Shown: piece by piece, positions 36,341 to 47,314 of the stretch
Position numbering within the stretch: position 1 is the first letter of the stretch
How the letters are laid out: every line of letters begins with the position of its first letter
Source: Mikania micrantha
Lineage: Eukaryota; Streptophyta; Magnoliopsida; Asterales; Asteraceae
DNA: 64,000 nt
Direction: 5' to 3'
Assembly (NCBI GenBank): GCA_009363875.1
Contig: CM018698.1
Location: forward strand, 58,375,067 to 58,439,066
The notes under the pieces: model-generated
Seen by the model: only the letters and a program-made list of their open reading frames with translations
The model's database searches: none
What the model was told of the DNA's origin: nothing
Program-made: the position numbers and the translations under genes

Positions 36341-39196
36341 TGTCACACCCCCAAATTTCAACTAACGGAATCACACCGTTTGGGAGCGTGACAAACCAGG
36401 ATCTCAGATCATTAGACATAGCGAAGACCTCTATATGAATTTCAAAACATACTTTGGTCTTTTAAAACATAACATTCAGAGTTTACAAAAGTTGCGGAAG
36501 CGTTTAAAAACCATAAACAGTTGAAAGTAAACATTACAAAACAAAATACTTAAATGATCAAATTCAAATATTCAAAGTGTTTATAATGCATGAGACTCTA
36601 TCTCCTAGTCCATGCCAGCTTTAACGCGCGCCTTAGCGTCCTGAGAAAACATGCAAATCAAGTCAACACAAAGGTTGGTGCATAACACAGGTTTAAAATA
36701 GTCATAGTGTTCAAAACAGCAGTTTGAATAACAAGTTGTAGATAACATAATCACACATGCACAGTCATGATAGCTAGTCATATAAACTATTTACAAAAGT
36801 GGTCGACACCGAAGCTGACTAGTTGCCATGCTATAGCATGTTTTTGCCTTGCCACTATTGTCTATCACAACAATAGTAAAAATGTGTTCGGTCAGTCAAA
36901 CACCTGCGTAGATCCCATCTACCAGGTGAGGTTTGTCAAACCTAATAGATCTATTTCCAACTACCACGCTTTGCATTACAGCAAACTAAACGGTTCGAGG
37001 TGTGTAAGGACTTTCAAGTTGATATGTTGTCACATAATGTAAACAGCTAACTCATGCAAGTGATATGTATCTAAAATAGTTTGTTGCACATGTTTTCTCC
37101 CCCAAAACAGTTTAAAATAAGAAAGGGGCCGTGTACGCACCTTTGATAATAGCAGAATGATCAAATACGTATGAACTTGCGTAGAAATCCTCTACGAAGA
37201 ATCTGTGATTTAAACAATAACCTACAGTTATTCGAAATGTCGTTTTGTGCTTGAAATCACATACGTGTCAACACACGTATGTTAAAGTGTGAGAATTATG
37301 CATACAAAAGTACGCGTGCCTTTGAAATCGTTTAAATAAAATCACATTTGATTTTATTTAAATAGACGTAATTATACGCGATTTCGTTTTCGTTCCAAAA
37401 TATAGATTTTATTATTCTAATACGTTCGTATTCCCGTTACGGTTCCAACGCAACTCGAATGGATTAAAACGGAGTCCGTATGTGGAAGATATTTCAAAAA
37501 TACCAAAAATGCCATTATTTATCAAAAACCGGCCACCCCTTGGCTCGAACCCGCGACCCTTCACACACAACACGCTTGATCTACCAACTCGCCCGCTAGG
37601 GTATCACGATGGTTATCAGTAATTAATTCTTTTAACCCCACTCTGATGAGGTTCCCTTTGTTCACCTATAGCCGAAGCATCTAACCACAATTGGACCTCG
37701 ATTCGAACCTAATCAAGTCCACAACCTTAGGGTTTTTGTTCCTGATGTATAATAGGATTTGTAGATAGTCTTAATTTGAAACATCATTCACCAATTACCC
37801 AACTAATCGGACCTTAACAGTCTCGAACTCAAATTCTCAAACCCAAACTCAAAGTTGTTTAATTCGTTACTGTAACATCAAATTGCTAAGATATTAACAT
37901 CATTCGAAGCCTTCTGGAACTAACCACACTATCCAATTCGATTCTAGAACCCATTTTAACCCAATCCCCTAATTCGTTCTTGATTACAAGCCCTAGAAAT
38001 CGAAAACCATCAATTCGATGTTTAAACCAGAAATTGTTTCATGTTTAAGCTTAATCGGCACATTATGAAGCTTCCTATAACATTCAATTCGATTATTAAT
38101 CTCTTAAAGATCAATACCCCCAAAACCGTTTTAGTATGAACCCTAGTTACTAGAACTCCATCAATTCGTTATAACTAACCAAAATTGATACATGTTTTAT
38201 CTTAATCGAGACCTTCTGGAACTAATCATGAACATTAATTTGATTCTTAATCATGTTTGATTATAATCCCCCAAATTGGATTCTAATATGAACCCTAGAA
38301 TTCGTGCATATACCATTCGATGTTAAGAATCAAAATTAGCATATGTTTAATCTCATTCGGCTACTTTAGGTTGTTCAGAAGTAAAGACTTACTTGTTTTG
38401 ACTCCCGATTGATGTAGTTCCCTTTTAGGATGATATTCGGCCTAGTCTCGATCCAATTTCTTCTTCCAACGCTTCTGCGATCGAATTGTTGTGGGTAAAA
38501 CTCTCTAAAGAAGCCGATTAGTGTTTAGGAGTTCTCAATTGTGAGAATTGAATTCGAATTGTGAGGTTTTGGTTGTAAGGAACTACGGTTACAACTTGTG
38601 GATCCTTAATTCCATTCAATTCGAATTCTAACAGGTAAAAACGTATGTAAACGGTTCATAATCATTATTACAATGATTATGGATGATAAATTTGTAATTA
38701 CAACTTCGAATTTAATACATTTCGAATTTCTTTCATGCTTTCTAAACGAATTTTGACTTTTAAAGTCAAAATTGGACTTTTAACTTAATTATAAGTCCTA
38801 ATTCAGCAATTAGAACAATTTGAGACTGATTTCTACAAAATCAAATTCTTTAGATATGGTTTAGCTCGATTGCATAATAATTCGTTTAACAAAATTGAGC
38901 CAAAAGTCCCAAATTGTCACTAATTTGGTCCTTTAACTCCTTGTTGGGCTAAATTAATCCCAATTGGGCTTCTCAAATACAATTGGGCCTCACTGGGCCT
39001 TCCTGGGCCTACCTTGGCCTTCCCTGAGCCTACTTTGTTTACATTGGGCCTTACTTGAACTTATTGGGCCTTACTGGGCCTCTCTTGACTTATTGGGCCT
39101 ACATTGGCTCTGTTGGGCCTACATAGACTTCGTTGGGCCTAATTGATATCACCATCTTCCGTTAACAAGGTTAGTGTAAAAAGTCGGATTGTCACA
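36341..39196 (-). repeat. left LTR of the Gypsy
   Basis: 2856 bp, the same length as 44454-47309, with about five differences by eye (three near 36690-36706, one near 37608, one near 38948). Contains a tRNA-like relic and a block of tgggcct repeats at 38944-39145. Both sides carry gttct. Confidence 0.92.
37531..37608 (-). ncRNA. tRNA-like relic inside the left Gypsy LTR
   Basis: On the minus strand the sequence has an A-box-like gggcgagttggtagatcaag and, about 30 nt later, a B box gggttcgagcc, in tRNA-like order and spacing. The arms do not pair well enough for a working tRNA, so it is probably a SINE head or tRNA relic captured by the LTR. Confidence 0.45.
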
Positions 39197-39322
39197 GTTC
39201 TTCAACTTATCAATGGTCTCACCGGAACCAGGCTTGATGCAGTCGGCATGATGCTACAACAAACCAAGCCCCTTCCTGATTTTTATGAAGCACGTTCCCG
39301 CTTAATTTTTGGAGGAAACACG
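39197..39322 (+). repeat. extra copy of the Copia gag flank inside the Gypsy
   Basis: Matches 47310-47434, the Copia sequence just right of the Gypsy, with one added T. It starts with the target repeat gttct and ends in ggaggaaacacg, where truncated Gypsy pol begins. The 11-mer cacgttcccgc occurs just before and at the junction (near 39291 and 39319). Confidence 0.88.
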
Positions 39323-42300
39323 TTCCCGCACCAGTTCAGGACCTGTTATCTGACTGTCACCAATTTCAGCCCAGCAAACTGGTGAACGACATTTGCGACC
39401 ATACAAAGCTTCAAACGGTGCTGCTTGAATGCTTGTATGATAACTATTGTTGTAAGAGAATTCCACCAACGGTAAATGATTCTCCCAGCTATCACCAAAA
39501 TCAATTACACAAGCTCGTAACATATCCTCGAGTGTTTGAATCGTTCGTTCACTTTGACCGTCGGTCTGTGGGTGATAAGCGGTACTCATATCCAAGCGAG
39601 TCCCCAATGACTTATGAAGAGATTTCCAAAAATTGGAAGTAAACCGGGCATCCCGATCTGATATGATAGAGATTGGCACGCCATGTCGTGCTACCACTTC
39701 CTTGATGTAAATACGAGTCAGTTTCTCCATCTTATCAGTTTCCTTGATTGCTAAAAAGTGTGCAGATTTCGTTAATCGATCGACAATTACCCATATCGTA
39801 TCACACCCACTCGGTGTACGGGGTAACTTAGTAATGAAATCCATCGAAATCTGTTCCCACTTCCACATCGGTATCTCTGGTTGTTGCAGTAAACCAGATG
39901 GCTTCTGGTATTCAACTTTGACTTTCGAACAAGTCAAACATTTACTAACGTACTTAGCAATATCAGCTTTCATGTGAGGCCACCAGTACAGTGCCTTCAA
40001 GTCATGGTACATCTTGTCTGATCCCGGATGGACTGAATATCTAGACTTGTGTGCTTCGTCCATCACGAGTTCCCTTAAACCTCCATACAAAGGTATCCAC
40101 ATTCGATTAATGAAATAACGAATTCCGTCAGAATTCGCATCCAACTGTTCTTCCATCCCCCGTAAAGATTCCTGTACCAAGTTTTCCTTTTTCAAGGCCT
40201 CGATCTGAGCACTGCGTACCTTGTCAGGTAAGTCAGTATGTATTGTCATCATAAGTGCACGAACCCGTCTTGTTGAAGTTTCCTTTCTGCTTAAAGCATC
40301 GGCTACCACATTAGCCTTTCCCGGGTGATACTTAATCGCACACTCATAATCGTTCAACAACTCAACCCATCGTCGTTGCCTCATATTAAGCTCCTTCTGA
40401 TCAAAGATATGTTGCAAACTCTTATGATCAGTATAAATAGTACACTTAGTTCCATACAAGTAATGCCTCCAAATCTTCAAAGCAAAAACCACTGCTCCTA
40501 ATTCCAAGTCATGAGTAGTGTAATTCTTTTCATGTGTTCGTAGTTGTCTGGAAGCATAAGCGATCACTTTATCTCGTTGCATCAACACACATCCCAAACC
40601 TTGTGCAGATGCATCACAATACACCACAAAGTCTTCCGTCCCTTCCGGTAAGGACAGAATCGGTGCGCTGCAAAGTTTCTGTTTCAATAACTGGAACGCA
40701 GTTTCCTGTTTTTCCGTCCAGTTATACTTTGTTCCCTTGTGCGTAAGAGCTGTAAGTGGTTGAGCGATCTTTGAGAAACCTTCAATGAATCTTCTGTAGT
40801 AACCCGCCAAACCAAGGAACTGTCCTACCTCGGTAGGGGTCTTTGGTGCTTCCCAATTCTTAATCGCTTCAATCTTCGCTGGATCAACATGTATGCCCTT
40901 TTCATTAACTATATGCCCCAAGAACTGTACTTCTCGCATCCAGAAATCACATTTCGAGAACTTAGCGTACAGTTGTTCTTGTTTCAATAATTCCAATAAT
41001 AGTCGAAGATGTTCAGCGTGTTCCTCCTCAGATTGTGAATAGATGAGAATGTCATCGGTGAAAACAATGACAAACTTATCAAGATAAGGTTTACAAACAC
41101 GATTCATGAGATCCATGAATACAGCTGGAGCGTTTGTCAACCCAAATGGCATGACCAAGAACTCATAATGGCCATAGCGTGTCCTGAATGTTGTCTTCGG
41201 AATATCCTCCTCCTGAACTCTTAGTTGATGATAACCAGACCTGAGATCAATCTTCGAGTAGTAACTCGAACCTTGCAATTGATCGAACAGATCATCAATT
41301 CTGGGTAACTGATACCGGTTCTTGATAGTAACCTTATTCAATTCCCGATAATCGATACACATACGAAAAGTCCCGTCCTTCTTCTTTACAAACAATACTG
41401 GAGCTCCCCATGGTGAAAAACTAGGTCGTATGAAACCCTTATCCAACAACTCTTGCAATTGTGTAGATAACTCTTGCATTTCTGACGGTGCAAGTCGATA
41501 AGGCGCCCTAGCTATCGGTGCTGCATCTGGTGTAAGATCGATTCGGAATTCCACCTGTCTGATAGGCGTTAATCCCGGCAAGTCTTCTGGAAACACCTCC
41601 GGAAATTCACAAACTACAGGTATATCTTCAAGCTTCTTCTCAGCTACCGGCTTTTCAGTTATAAGTGCTATAACTGCCGTATGACCTTTCCGCAGACATT
41701 TGTATGCTTTCATACAAGATATGAGACGCAGTGGCGTACTGCTCTTCTCGCCCTGTACATATAATGTCTCTCCCTGCGGAAGAGGTATGCGAACAATCTT
41801 TTCATGGCATACGATTTCAGCCTGGTTTTTGGACAACCAGTCCATGCCAATAACTACATCAAAACTGCCTAAGGCAATAGGCATCAGATCAATCTCTAAT
41901 GTCTGACCCATCAAATCAAGGATACATCCCTTAAAAATGCTTTCCACTACAATCAACTTACCATCAGCTAATTCCACAGTGTAGGGACTATCTAAGGCAG
42001 TGGGACTAACATTTAGCAACTTAGCAAGTGAACTAGATACAAAACTCCGATCGGCACCAGTGTCAAATAACATAGAGGCATAGTGATTATTTAAGAGGAA
42101 CGTACCCGTGACAATGTTGGGATCCTCCCGCGCTTGACGTCCTCCAATCACAAACGCCCTGCCTCTAGTACCATTGTTGTTGTTGTTATTGTTATTGTTG
42201 TTGTTGGTGCCATTTCCATTACCGTTGCCATTTCCATTGCCATTACCATTGTTATTGACATTATTGTCCCCGCCTTTCCTGAGCTGTGGGCAATCTTTCT

Positions 42301-43357
42301 TAAAATGCCCCATTTTGCCACACTCAAAACAACCCTTATGTACGTTGTTCTGATTGTTATTGTTCTGATTGTTATGATTGTTCTGTAGTTCTCCGCGACA
42401 ATCCTTAGCCGCATGCCCAATCTTGCCACACCTCTGGCACTTAGCTCTCTCACACTGATTACCCGCATGATGGTAACCACACCTGTTGCACTTGGGGTGT
42501 TTGCCAATATAACCCCCCGACGATGATGATTGTTGACCACTGCTTGAACCATGATAAGACTTGTTTGAGTCTTGTTTCCTGTTTTGCTGATGTGATTGTT
42601 GGTTGTTGCCCTTGAAATTGTTACTTTCCCACTTTCTCTTATGATCTCCTACCTTGGTAGCAGATGTTCGTTTAGGCAGGGTTCCCTGTAACACTGCCTG
42701 ATCAGTAAGCTGATGTGCTAGACGAACAGCTTGTTGGATGGTGGTGGGATTTGCCGAAGTCACCATCCCCTGAATCTGAGGCACTAGTCCTCCGATGTAC
42801 CTTTCAATCCACTTACTGGCTGGAGTAGCCATGTGTGGTAGCAGTCTGGCCAACTCATGTGACCTGGTTGTGTACTCCTCAATGTTTGACCCCTCCATCT
42901 TGAGGTGCCAATATTCTTCTTCCAACTTCTGCATTTCACTGCGAGGACAATACTCCTCTTGCAGTAAAATTTTGAAGTTGTTCCATGTCAACGCATTAGC
43001 TTCTCCCAACCCCAGAGTCTGAACATTGGAGTTCCACCAAGTCAGTGCTGGACCCTCTAATGTTCCAGTAGCAAATTTCACCTTGCTGTCATCAGGGCAG
43101 TTGCATATTTCGAACACAGACTCTGCCTTTTCAATCCACCGAAGGAGTCCAATGGCCCCCTCCGACCCTTTGAAATTGTGAGGTTTGCAGTCCAAGAACA
43201 TCTTGAACGTGCAAACTTGTGGGTTAACCAATCCCCCAGCTGGACCATGTGGTCCTGTGTTATGTGTCTGAGCATACTGTGCAATAGCCTCTGCGACTCT
43301 GTTGTTGATTAGCTCGTTGAGCTCAGCAACTGTCATCTGTACATTTCCCTCAGCCAT
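39302..43357 (-). CDS. Gypsy Gag-Pol polyprotein, C-terminus truncated
   Basis: Uninterrupted 1351-codon frame from the ATG at 43357 (MAEGNVQMTVAEL). Order: Gag capsid region (LTWWNSNVQ, residue ~100); three zinc knuckles (CNRCGYHHAGNQC, CQRCGKIGHAAKDC, CFECGKMGHFKKDC, ~290-370); Asn/Gly-rich linker; protease LFDTGADRSF (~430); reverse transcriptase with FTDDILIY (~765); RNase H (VVYCDAS, YTDHKSLQHIF); integrase zinc region (HPGSDKMYHDL ~1110) and core (ISDRDARF, QSERTIQTLEDML). After GPELVRE the frame crosses into antisense Copia sequence and stops within six codons, so the integrase C-terminal region and any chromodomain are lost. Upstream in-frame codons to 43483 are unlikely to be used. 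Confidence 0.92.
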   Translation of the reverse strand: MAEGNVQMTVAELNELINNRVAEAIAQYAQTHNTGPHGPAGGLVNPQVCTFKMFLDCKPHNFKGSEGAIGLLRWIEKAESVFEICNCPDDSKVKFATGTLEGPALTWWNSNVQTLGLGEANALTWNNFKILLQEEYCPRSEMQKLEEEYWHLKMEGSNIEEYTTRSHELARLLPHMATPASKWIERYIGGLVPQIQGMVTSANPTTIQQAVRLAHQLTDQAVLQGTLPKRTSATKVGDHKRKWESNNFKGNNQQSHQQNRKQDSNKSYHGSSSGQQSSSSGGYIGKHPKCNRCGYHHAGNQCERAKCQRCGKIGHAAKDCRGELQNNHNNQNNNNQNNVHKGCFECGKMGHFKKDCPQLRKGGDNNVNNNGNGNGNGNGNGNGTNNNNNNNNNNNGTRGRAFVIGGRQAREDPNIVTGTFLLNNHYASMLFDTGADRSFVSSSLAKLLNVSPTALDSPYTVELADGKLIVVESIFKGCILDLMGQTLEIDLMPIALGSFDVVIGMDWLSKNQAEIVCHEKIVRIPLPQGETLYVQGEKSSTPLRLISCMKAYKCLRKGHTAVIALITEKPVAEKKLEDIPVVCEFPEVFPEDLPGLTPIRQVEFRIDLTPDAAPIARAPYRLAPSEMQELSTQLQELLDKGFIRPSFSPWGAPVLFVKKKDGTFRMCIDYRELNKVTIKNRYQLPRIDDLFDQLQGSSYYSKIDLRSGYHQLRVQEEDIPKTTFRTRYGHYEFLVMPFGLTNAPAVFMDLMNRVCKPYLDKFVIVFTDDILIYSQSEEEHAEHLRLLLELLKQEQLYAKFSKCDFWMREVQFLGHIVNEKGIHVDPAKIEAIKNWEAPKTPTEVGQFLGLAGYYRRFIEGFSKIAQPLTALTHKGTKYNWTEKQETAFQLLKQKLCSAPILSLPEGTEDFVVYCDASAQGLGCVLMQRDKVIAYASRQLRTHEKNYTTHDLELGAVVFALKIWRHYLYGTKCTIYTDHKSLQHIFDQKELNMRQRRWVELLNDYECAIKYHPGKANVVADALSRKETSTRRVRALMMTIHTDLPDKVRSAQIEALKKENLVQESLRGMEEQLDANSDGIRYFINRMWIPLYGGLRELVMDEAHKSRYSVHPGSDKMYHDLKALYWWPHMKADIAKYVSKCLTCSKVKVEYQKPSGLLQQPEIPMWKWEQISMDFITKLPRTPSGCDTIWVIVDRLTKSAHFLAIKETDKMEKLTRIYIKEVVARHGVPISIISDRDARFTSNFWKSLHKSLGTRLDMSTAYHPQTDGQSERTIQTLEDMLRACVIDFGDSWENHLPLVEFSYNNSYHTSIQAAPFEALYGRKCRSPVCWAEIGDSQITGPELVRERVSSKN

Positions 43358-43606
43358 TTCCTTCCTATTTACAAGAAATGTTAGCGCGTAATCAAAATCC
43401 AATTTGACATGTATAAGTAAAACAACAACACAACATGTAATATAATTCAACACAGTTGTTGGAAATAAATAATAACTCTTCAATAGATAGAAACTTTCTT
43501 TGAGTACAATACTTTTGAAATGGAATACAAGTTTTCAAACTACTAATGTAGGAACACAACCCGTTCCTAATAAGTTTAAACAAAACAAGAAAGAAAAGAA
43601 AAACAA

Positions 43607-44272
43607 TCAATCGTCCTCAACGGTGGATTCAGGATCGGACTCAACAACTGGTGCTGGTTCCTCCCCTTCTTCCTCCTCATCCTCTTCCTCATTCTCAGAG
43701 GCCACTAAATCCTCCAAGGCTTCTACTCTGCCCGCCAAGATCTCCTCTCGGGTCTCTGACTCTTCTAGACGACCAATCAAATTGATCATCTCATCTCGCA
43801 TGTCATGAACTAGATGGGCAAGTTCCTCTTGCCTCTCAATGGCATCCCATAGTTCCTGAGATCTCTGTATGATCTTGTCTTCTGCTTCATCCAAGTCCTC
43901 GCGTAGTTTGGCGATCTCCTCGGCGTCCGTCCTTCGCCTCTTAGGCTCAGGAGCATCTAGTACCGGTGGTGAGTGTGTAGAAGGTCCCTCAGCAGGGATC
44001 TGCTGAGTGCCCTCCTCAGGCTCCTCTTCCGGATCCCCATCCGGGTCCTCGTATGAATCCTCCTCTGGATCCTCGTCTGGATCCTCGTCTGGATCCTCCT
44101 CCGGGTCCTCGTCCGGATCCTCCTCCGGATCCTCCTCCGGATCTGAGTCATCCTGCTCATATGGTGGAGGTGATGGAATAGGTGGTGGTGGTGATGATGG
44201 TGGTGCCGGAACTATCGGCTCCTCGTCCTCGGAATCATCAATAATAATATAAGGTACCGATGATGATGCCAT
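43607..44272 (-). CDS. accessory Gypsy ORF: acidic, NLS-bearing, coiled-coil-like protein
   Basis: 221 codons from the ATG at 44272 (MASSSVPYIIIDDSEDEEP), between the primer binding site and gag. Order: Pro/Ser-rich segment (~22-35); an acidic repeat of D/E-P units (EDPDEDPEED type, ~45-85); a basic PKRRRTD patch (~115) like a nuclear localisation signal; a long charged helix (~120-195) with heptad-like spacing; and a final acidic tail. It is open and uses the same strand as Gag-Pol but is separate from it. I do not recognise a family; it could be an extra retroelement protein or a captured host fragment. The repeat-rich plus-strand ORF over it is a shadow. Confidence 0.6.
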   Translation of the reverse strand: MASSSVPYIIIDDSEDEEPIVPAPPSSPPPPIPSPPPYEQDDSDPEEDPEEDPDEDPEEDPDEDPDEDPEEDSYEDPDGDPEEEPEEGTQQIPAEGPSTHSPPVLDAPEPKRRRTDAEEIAKLREDLDEAEDKIIQRSQELWDAIERQEELAHLVHDMRDEMINLIGRLEESETREEILAGRVEALEDLVASENEEEDEEEEGEEPAPVVESDPESTVEDD

Positions 44273-44438
44273 GCCTGTTACATAATACCATATGTAAGTA
44301 CAGTGCCATGGAATACGTAAACAAGTCAATTACATAATGTCATATGTAATTTCTAAGCAATACGTATAAGCAGATGTGTCTAATGTCTAACAGTCATAGT
44401 CTAGGCCTACAAATGCAAACCTAGTTCGCTATAACCTG

Positions 44439-44450
44439 GCTCTGATACCA
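44439..44450 (-). promoter_or_regulatory. primer binding site of the Gypsy
   Basis: On the minus strand tggtatcagagc is a full 12-base match to the initiator-Met tRNA 3' complement, three bases inside the right (5') LTR. Confidence 0.92.
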
Positions 44451-44453
44451 ATC

Positions 44454-47309
44454 TGTCACACCCCCAAATTTCAACTAACGGAATCACACCGTTTGGGAGC
44501 GTGACAAACCAGGATCTCAGATCATTAGACATAGCGAAGACCTCTATATGAATTTCAAAACATACTTTGGTCTTTTAAAACATAACATTCAGAGTTTACA
44601 AAAGTTGCGGAAGCGTTTAAAAACCATAAACAGTTGAAAGTAAACATTACAAAACAAAATACTTAAATGATCAAATTCAAATATTCAAAGTGTTTATAAT
44701 GCATGAGACTCTATCTCCTAGTCCATGCCAGCTTTAACGCGCGCCTTAGCGTCCTGAGAAAACATGCAAATCAAGTCAACACAAAGGTTGGTGCATAACA
44801 CATGTTTTAAATAATCATAGTGTTCAAAACAGCAGTTTGAATAACAAGTTGTAGATAACATAATCACACATGCACAGTCATGATAGCTAGTCATATAAAC
44901 TATTTACAAAAGTGGTCGACACCGAAGCTGACTAGTTGCCATGCTATAGCATGTTTTTGCCTTGCCACTATTGTCTATCACAACAATAGTAAAAATGTGT
45001 TCGGTCAGTCAAACACCTGCGTAGATCCCATCTACCAGGTGAGGTTTGTCAAACCTAATAGATCTATTTCCAACTACCACGCTTTGCATTACAGCAAACT
45101 AAACGGTTCGAGGTGTGTAAGGACTTTCAAGTTGATATGTTGTCACATAATGTAAACAGCTAACTCATGCAAGTGATATGTATCTAAAATAGTTTGTTGC
45201 ACATGTTTTCTCCCCCAAAACAGTTTAAAATAAGAAAGGGGCCGTGTACGCACCTTTGATAATAGCAGAATGATCAAATACGTATGAACTTGCGTAGAAA
45301 TCCTCTACGAAGAATCTGTGATTTAAACAATAACCTACAGTTATTCGAAATGTCGTTTTGTGCTTGAAATCACATACGTGTCAACACACGTATGTTAAAG
45401 TGTGAGAATTATGCATACAAAAGTACGCGTGCCTTTGAAATCGTTTAAATAAAATCACATTTGATTTTATTTAAATAGACGTAATTATACGCGATTTCGT
45501 TTTCGTTCCAAAATATAGATTTTATTATTCTAATACGTTCGTATTCCCGTTACGGTTCCAACGCAACTCGAATGGATTAAAACGGAGTCCGTATGTGGAA
45601 GATATTTCAAAAATACCAAAAATGCCATTATTTATCAAAAACCGGCCACCCCTTGGCTCGAACCCGCGACCCTTCACACACAACACGCTTGATCTACCAA
45701 CTCGCCCGCTAGGGTATCGCGATGGTTATCAGTAATTAATTCTTTTAACCCCACTCTGATGAGGTTCCCTTTGTTCACCTATAGCCGAAGCATCTAACCA
45801 CAATTGGACCTCGATTCGAACCTAATCAAGTCCACAACCTTAGGGTTTTTGTTCCTGATGTATAATAGGATTTGTAGATAGTCTTAATTTGAAACATCAT
45901 TCACCAATTACCCAACTAATCGGACCTTAACAGTCTCGAACTCAAATTCTCAAACCCAAACTCAAAGTTGTTTAATTCGTTACTGTAACATCAAATTGCT
46001 AAGATATTAACATCATTCGAAGCCTTCTGGAACTAACCACACTATCCAATTCGATTCTAGAACCCATTTTAACCCAATCCCCTAATTCGTTCTTGATTAC
46101 AAGCCCTAGAAATCGAAAACCATCAATTCGATGTTTAAACCAGAAATTGTTTCATGTTTAAGCTTAATCGGCACATTATGAAGCTTCCTATAACATTCAA
46201 TTCGATTATTAATCTCTTAAAGATCAATACCCCCAAAACCGTTTTAGTATGAACCCTAGTTACTAGAACTCCATCAATTCGTTATAACTAACCAAAATTG
46301 ATACATGTTTTATCTTAATCGAGACCTTCTGGAACTAATCATGAACATTAATTTGATTCTTAATCATGTTTGATTATAATCCCCCAAATTGGATTCTAAT
46401 ATGAACCCTAGAATTCGTGCATATACCATTCGATGTTAAGAATCAAAATTAGCATATGTTTAATCTCATTCGGCTACTTTAGGTTGTTCAGAAGTAAAGA
46501 CTTACTTGTTTTGACTCCCGATTGATGTAGTTCCCTTTTAGGATGATATTCGGCCTAGTCTCGATCCAATTTCTTCTTCCAACGCTTCTGCGATCGAATT
46601 GTTGTGGGTAAAACTCTCTAAAGAAGCCGATTAGTGTTTAGGAGTTCTCAATTGTGAGAATTGAATTCGAATTGTGAGGTTTTGGTTGTAAGGAACTACG
46701 GTTACAACTTGTGGATCCTTAATTCCATTCAATTCGAATTCTAACAGGTAAAAACGTATGTAAACGGTTCATAATCATTATTACAATGATTATGGATGAT
46801 AAATTTGTAATTACAACTTCGAATTTAATACATTTCGAATTTCTTTCATGCTTTCTAAACGAATTTTGACTTTTAAAGTCAAAATTGGACTTTTAACTTA
46901 ATTATAAGTCCTAATTCAGCAATTAGAACAATTTGAGACTGATTTCTACAAAATCAAATTCTTTAGATATGGTTTAGCTCGATTGCATAATAATTCGTTT
47001 AACAAAATTGAGCCAAAAGTCCCAAATTGTCACTAATTTGGTCCTTTAACTCCTTGTTGTGCTAAATTAATCCCAATTGGGCTTCTCAAATACAATTGGG
47101 CCTCACTGGGCCTTCCTGGGCCTACCTTGGCCTTCCCTGAGCCTACTTTGTTTACATTGGGCCTTACTTGAACTTATTGGGCCTTACTGGGCCTCTCTTG
47201 ACTTATTGGGCCTACATTGGCTCTGTTGGGCCTACATAGACTTCGTTGGGCCTAATTGATATCACCATCTTCCGTTAACAAGGTTAGTGTAAAAAGTCGG
47301 ATTGTCACA
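44454..47309 (-). repeat. right (5') LTR of the Gypsy
   Basis: 2856 bp, next to the primer site. It is followed by gttct and the continuing Copia gag. Confidence 0.93.
45644..45721 (-). ncRNA. tRNA-like relic inside the right Gypsy LTR
   Basis: Second copy of the 37531-37608 relic at the same LTR offset. It differs at one visible base (gggtatcgcg versus gggtatcacg, at its edge). Confidence 0.45.
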
Positions 47310-47314
47310 GTTCT

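Larger units (their letters stand above)
36341..47309 (-). mobile_element. Gypsy LTR retrotransposon inside the Copia gag, 3' end rearranged
   Basis: Two 2856-bp LTRs (36341-39196 and 44454-47309) begin tgtcacaccc and end gattgtcaca. The target repeat gttct lies at 36336-36340 and 47310-47314. The primer site next to the right LTR sets transcription right to left. The left LTR is not followed by the Gypsy 3' end: a third gttct plus 126 bp of Copia flank (39197-39322) comes first, then truncated pol. The long LTRs and Gag-Pol suggest a Tekay/Del-type chromovirus, but the diagnostic chromodomain region is missing, so lineage is tentative. Confidence 0.9.

Noticed and set aside
36767..37042. 91-codon ORF in the Gypsy LTR (repeated at 44880-45155)
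   Set aside because: Identical because the LTRs are duplicated, not because of selection; no domain.
37531..37608. Functional tRNA gene
   Set aside because: A and B boxes are present but the arms pair poorly and it lies in an LTR; kept only as a relic.
44007..44252. Plus-strand Ser/Gly repeat ORF
   Set aside because: Shadow of the acidic repeat of the minus-strand accessory ORF.
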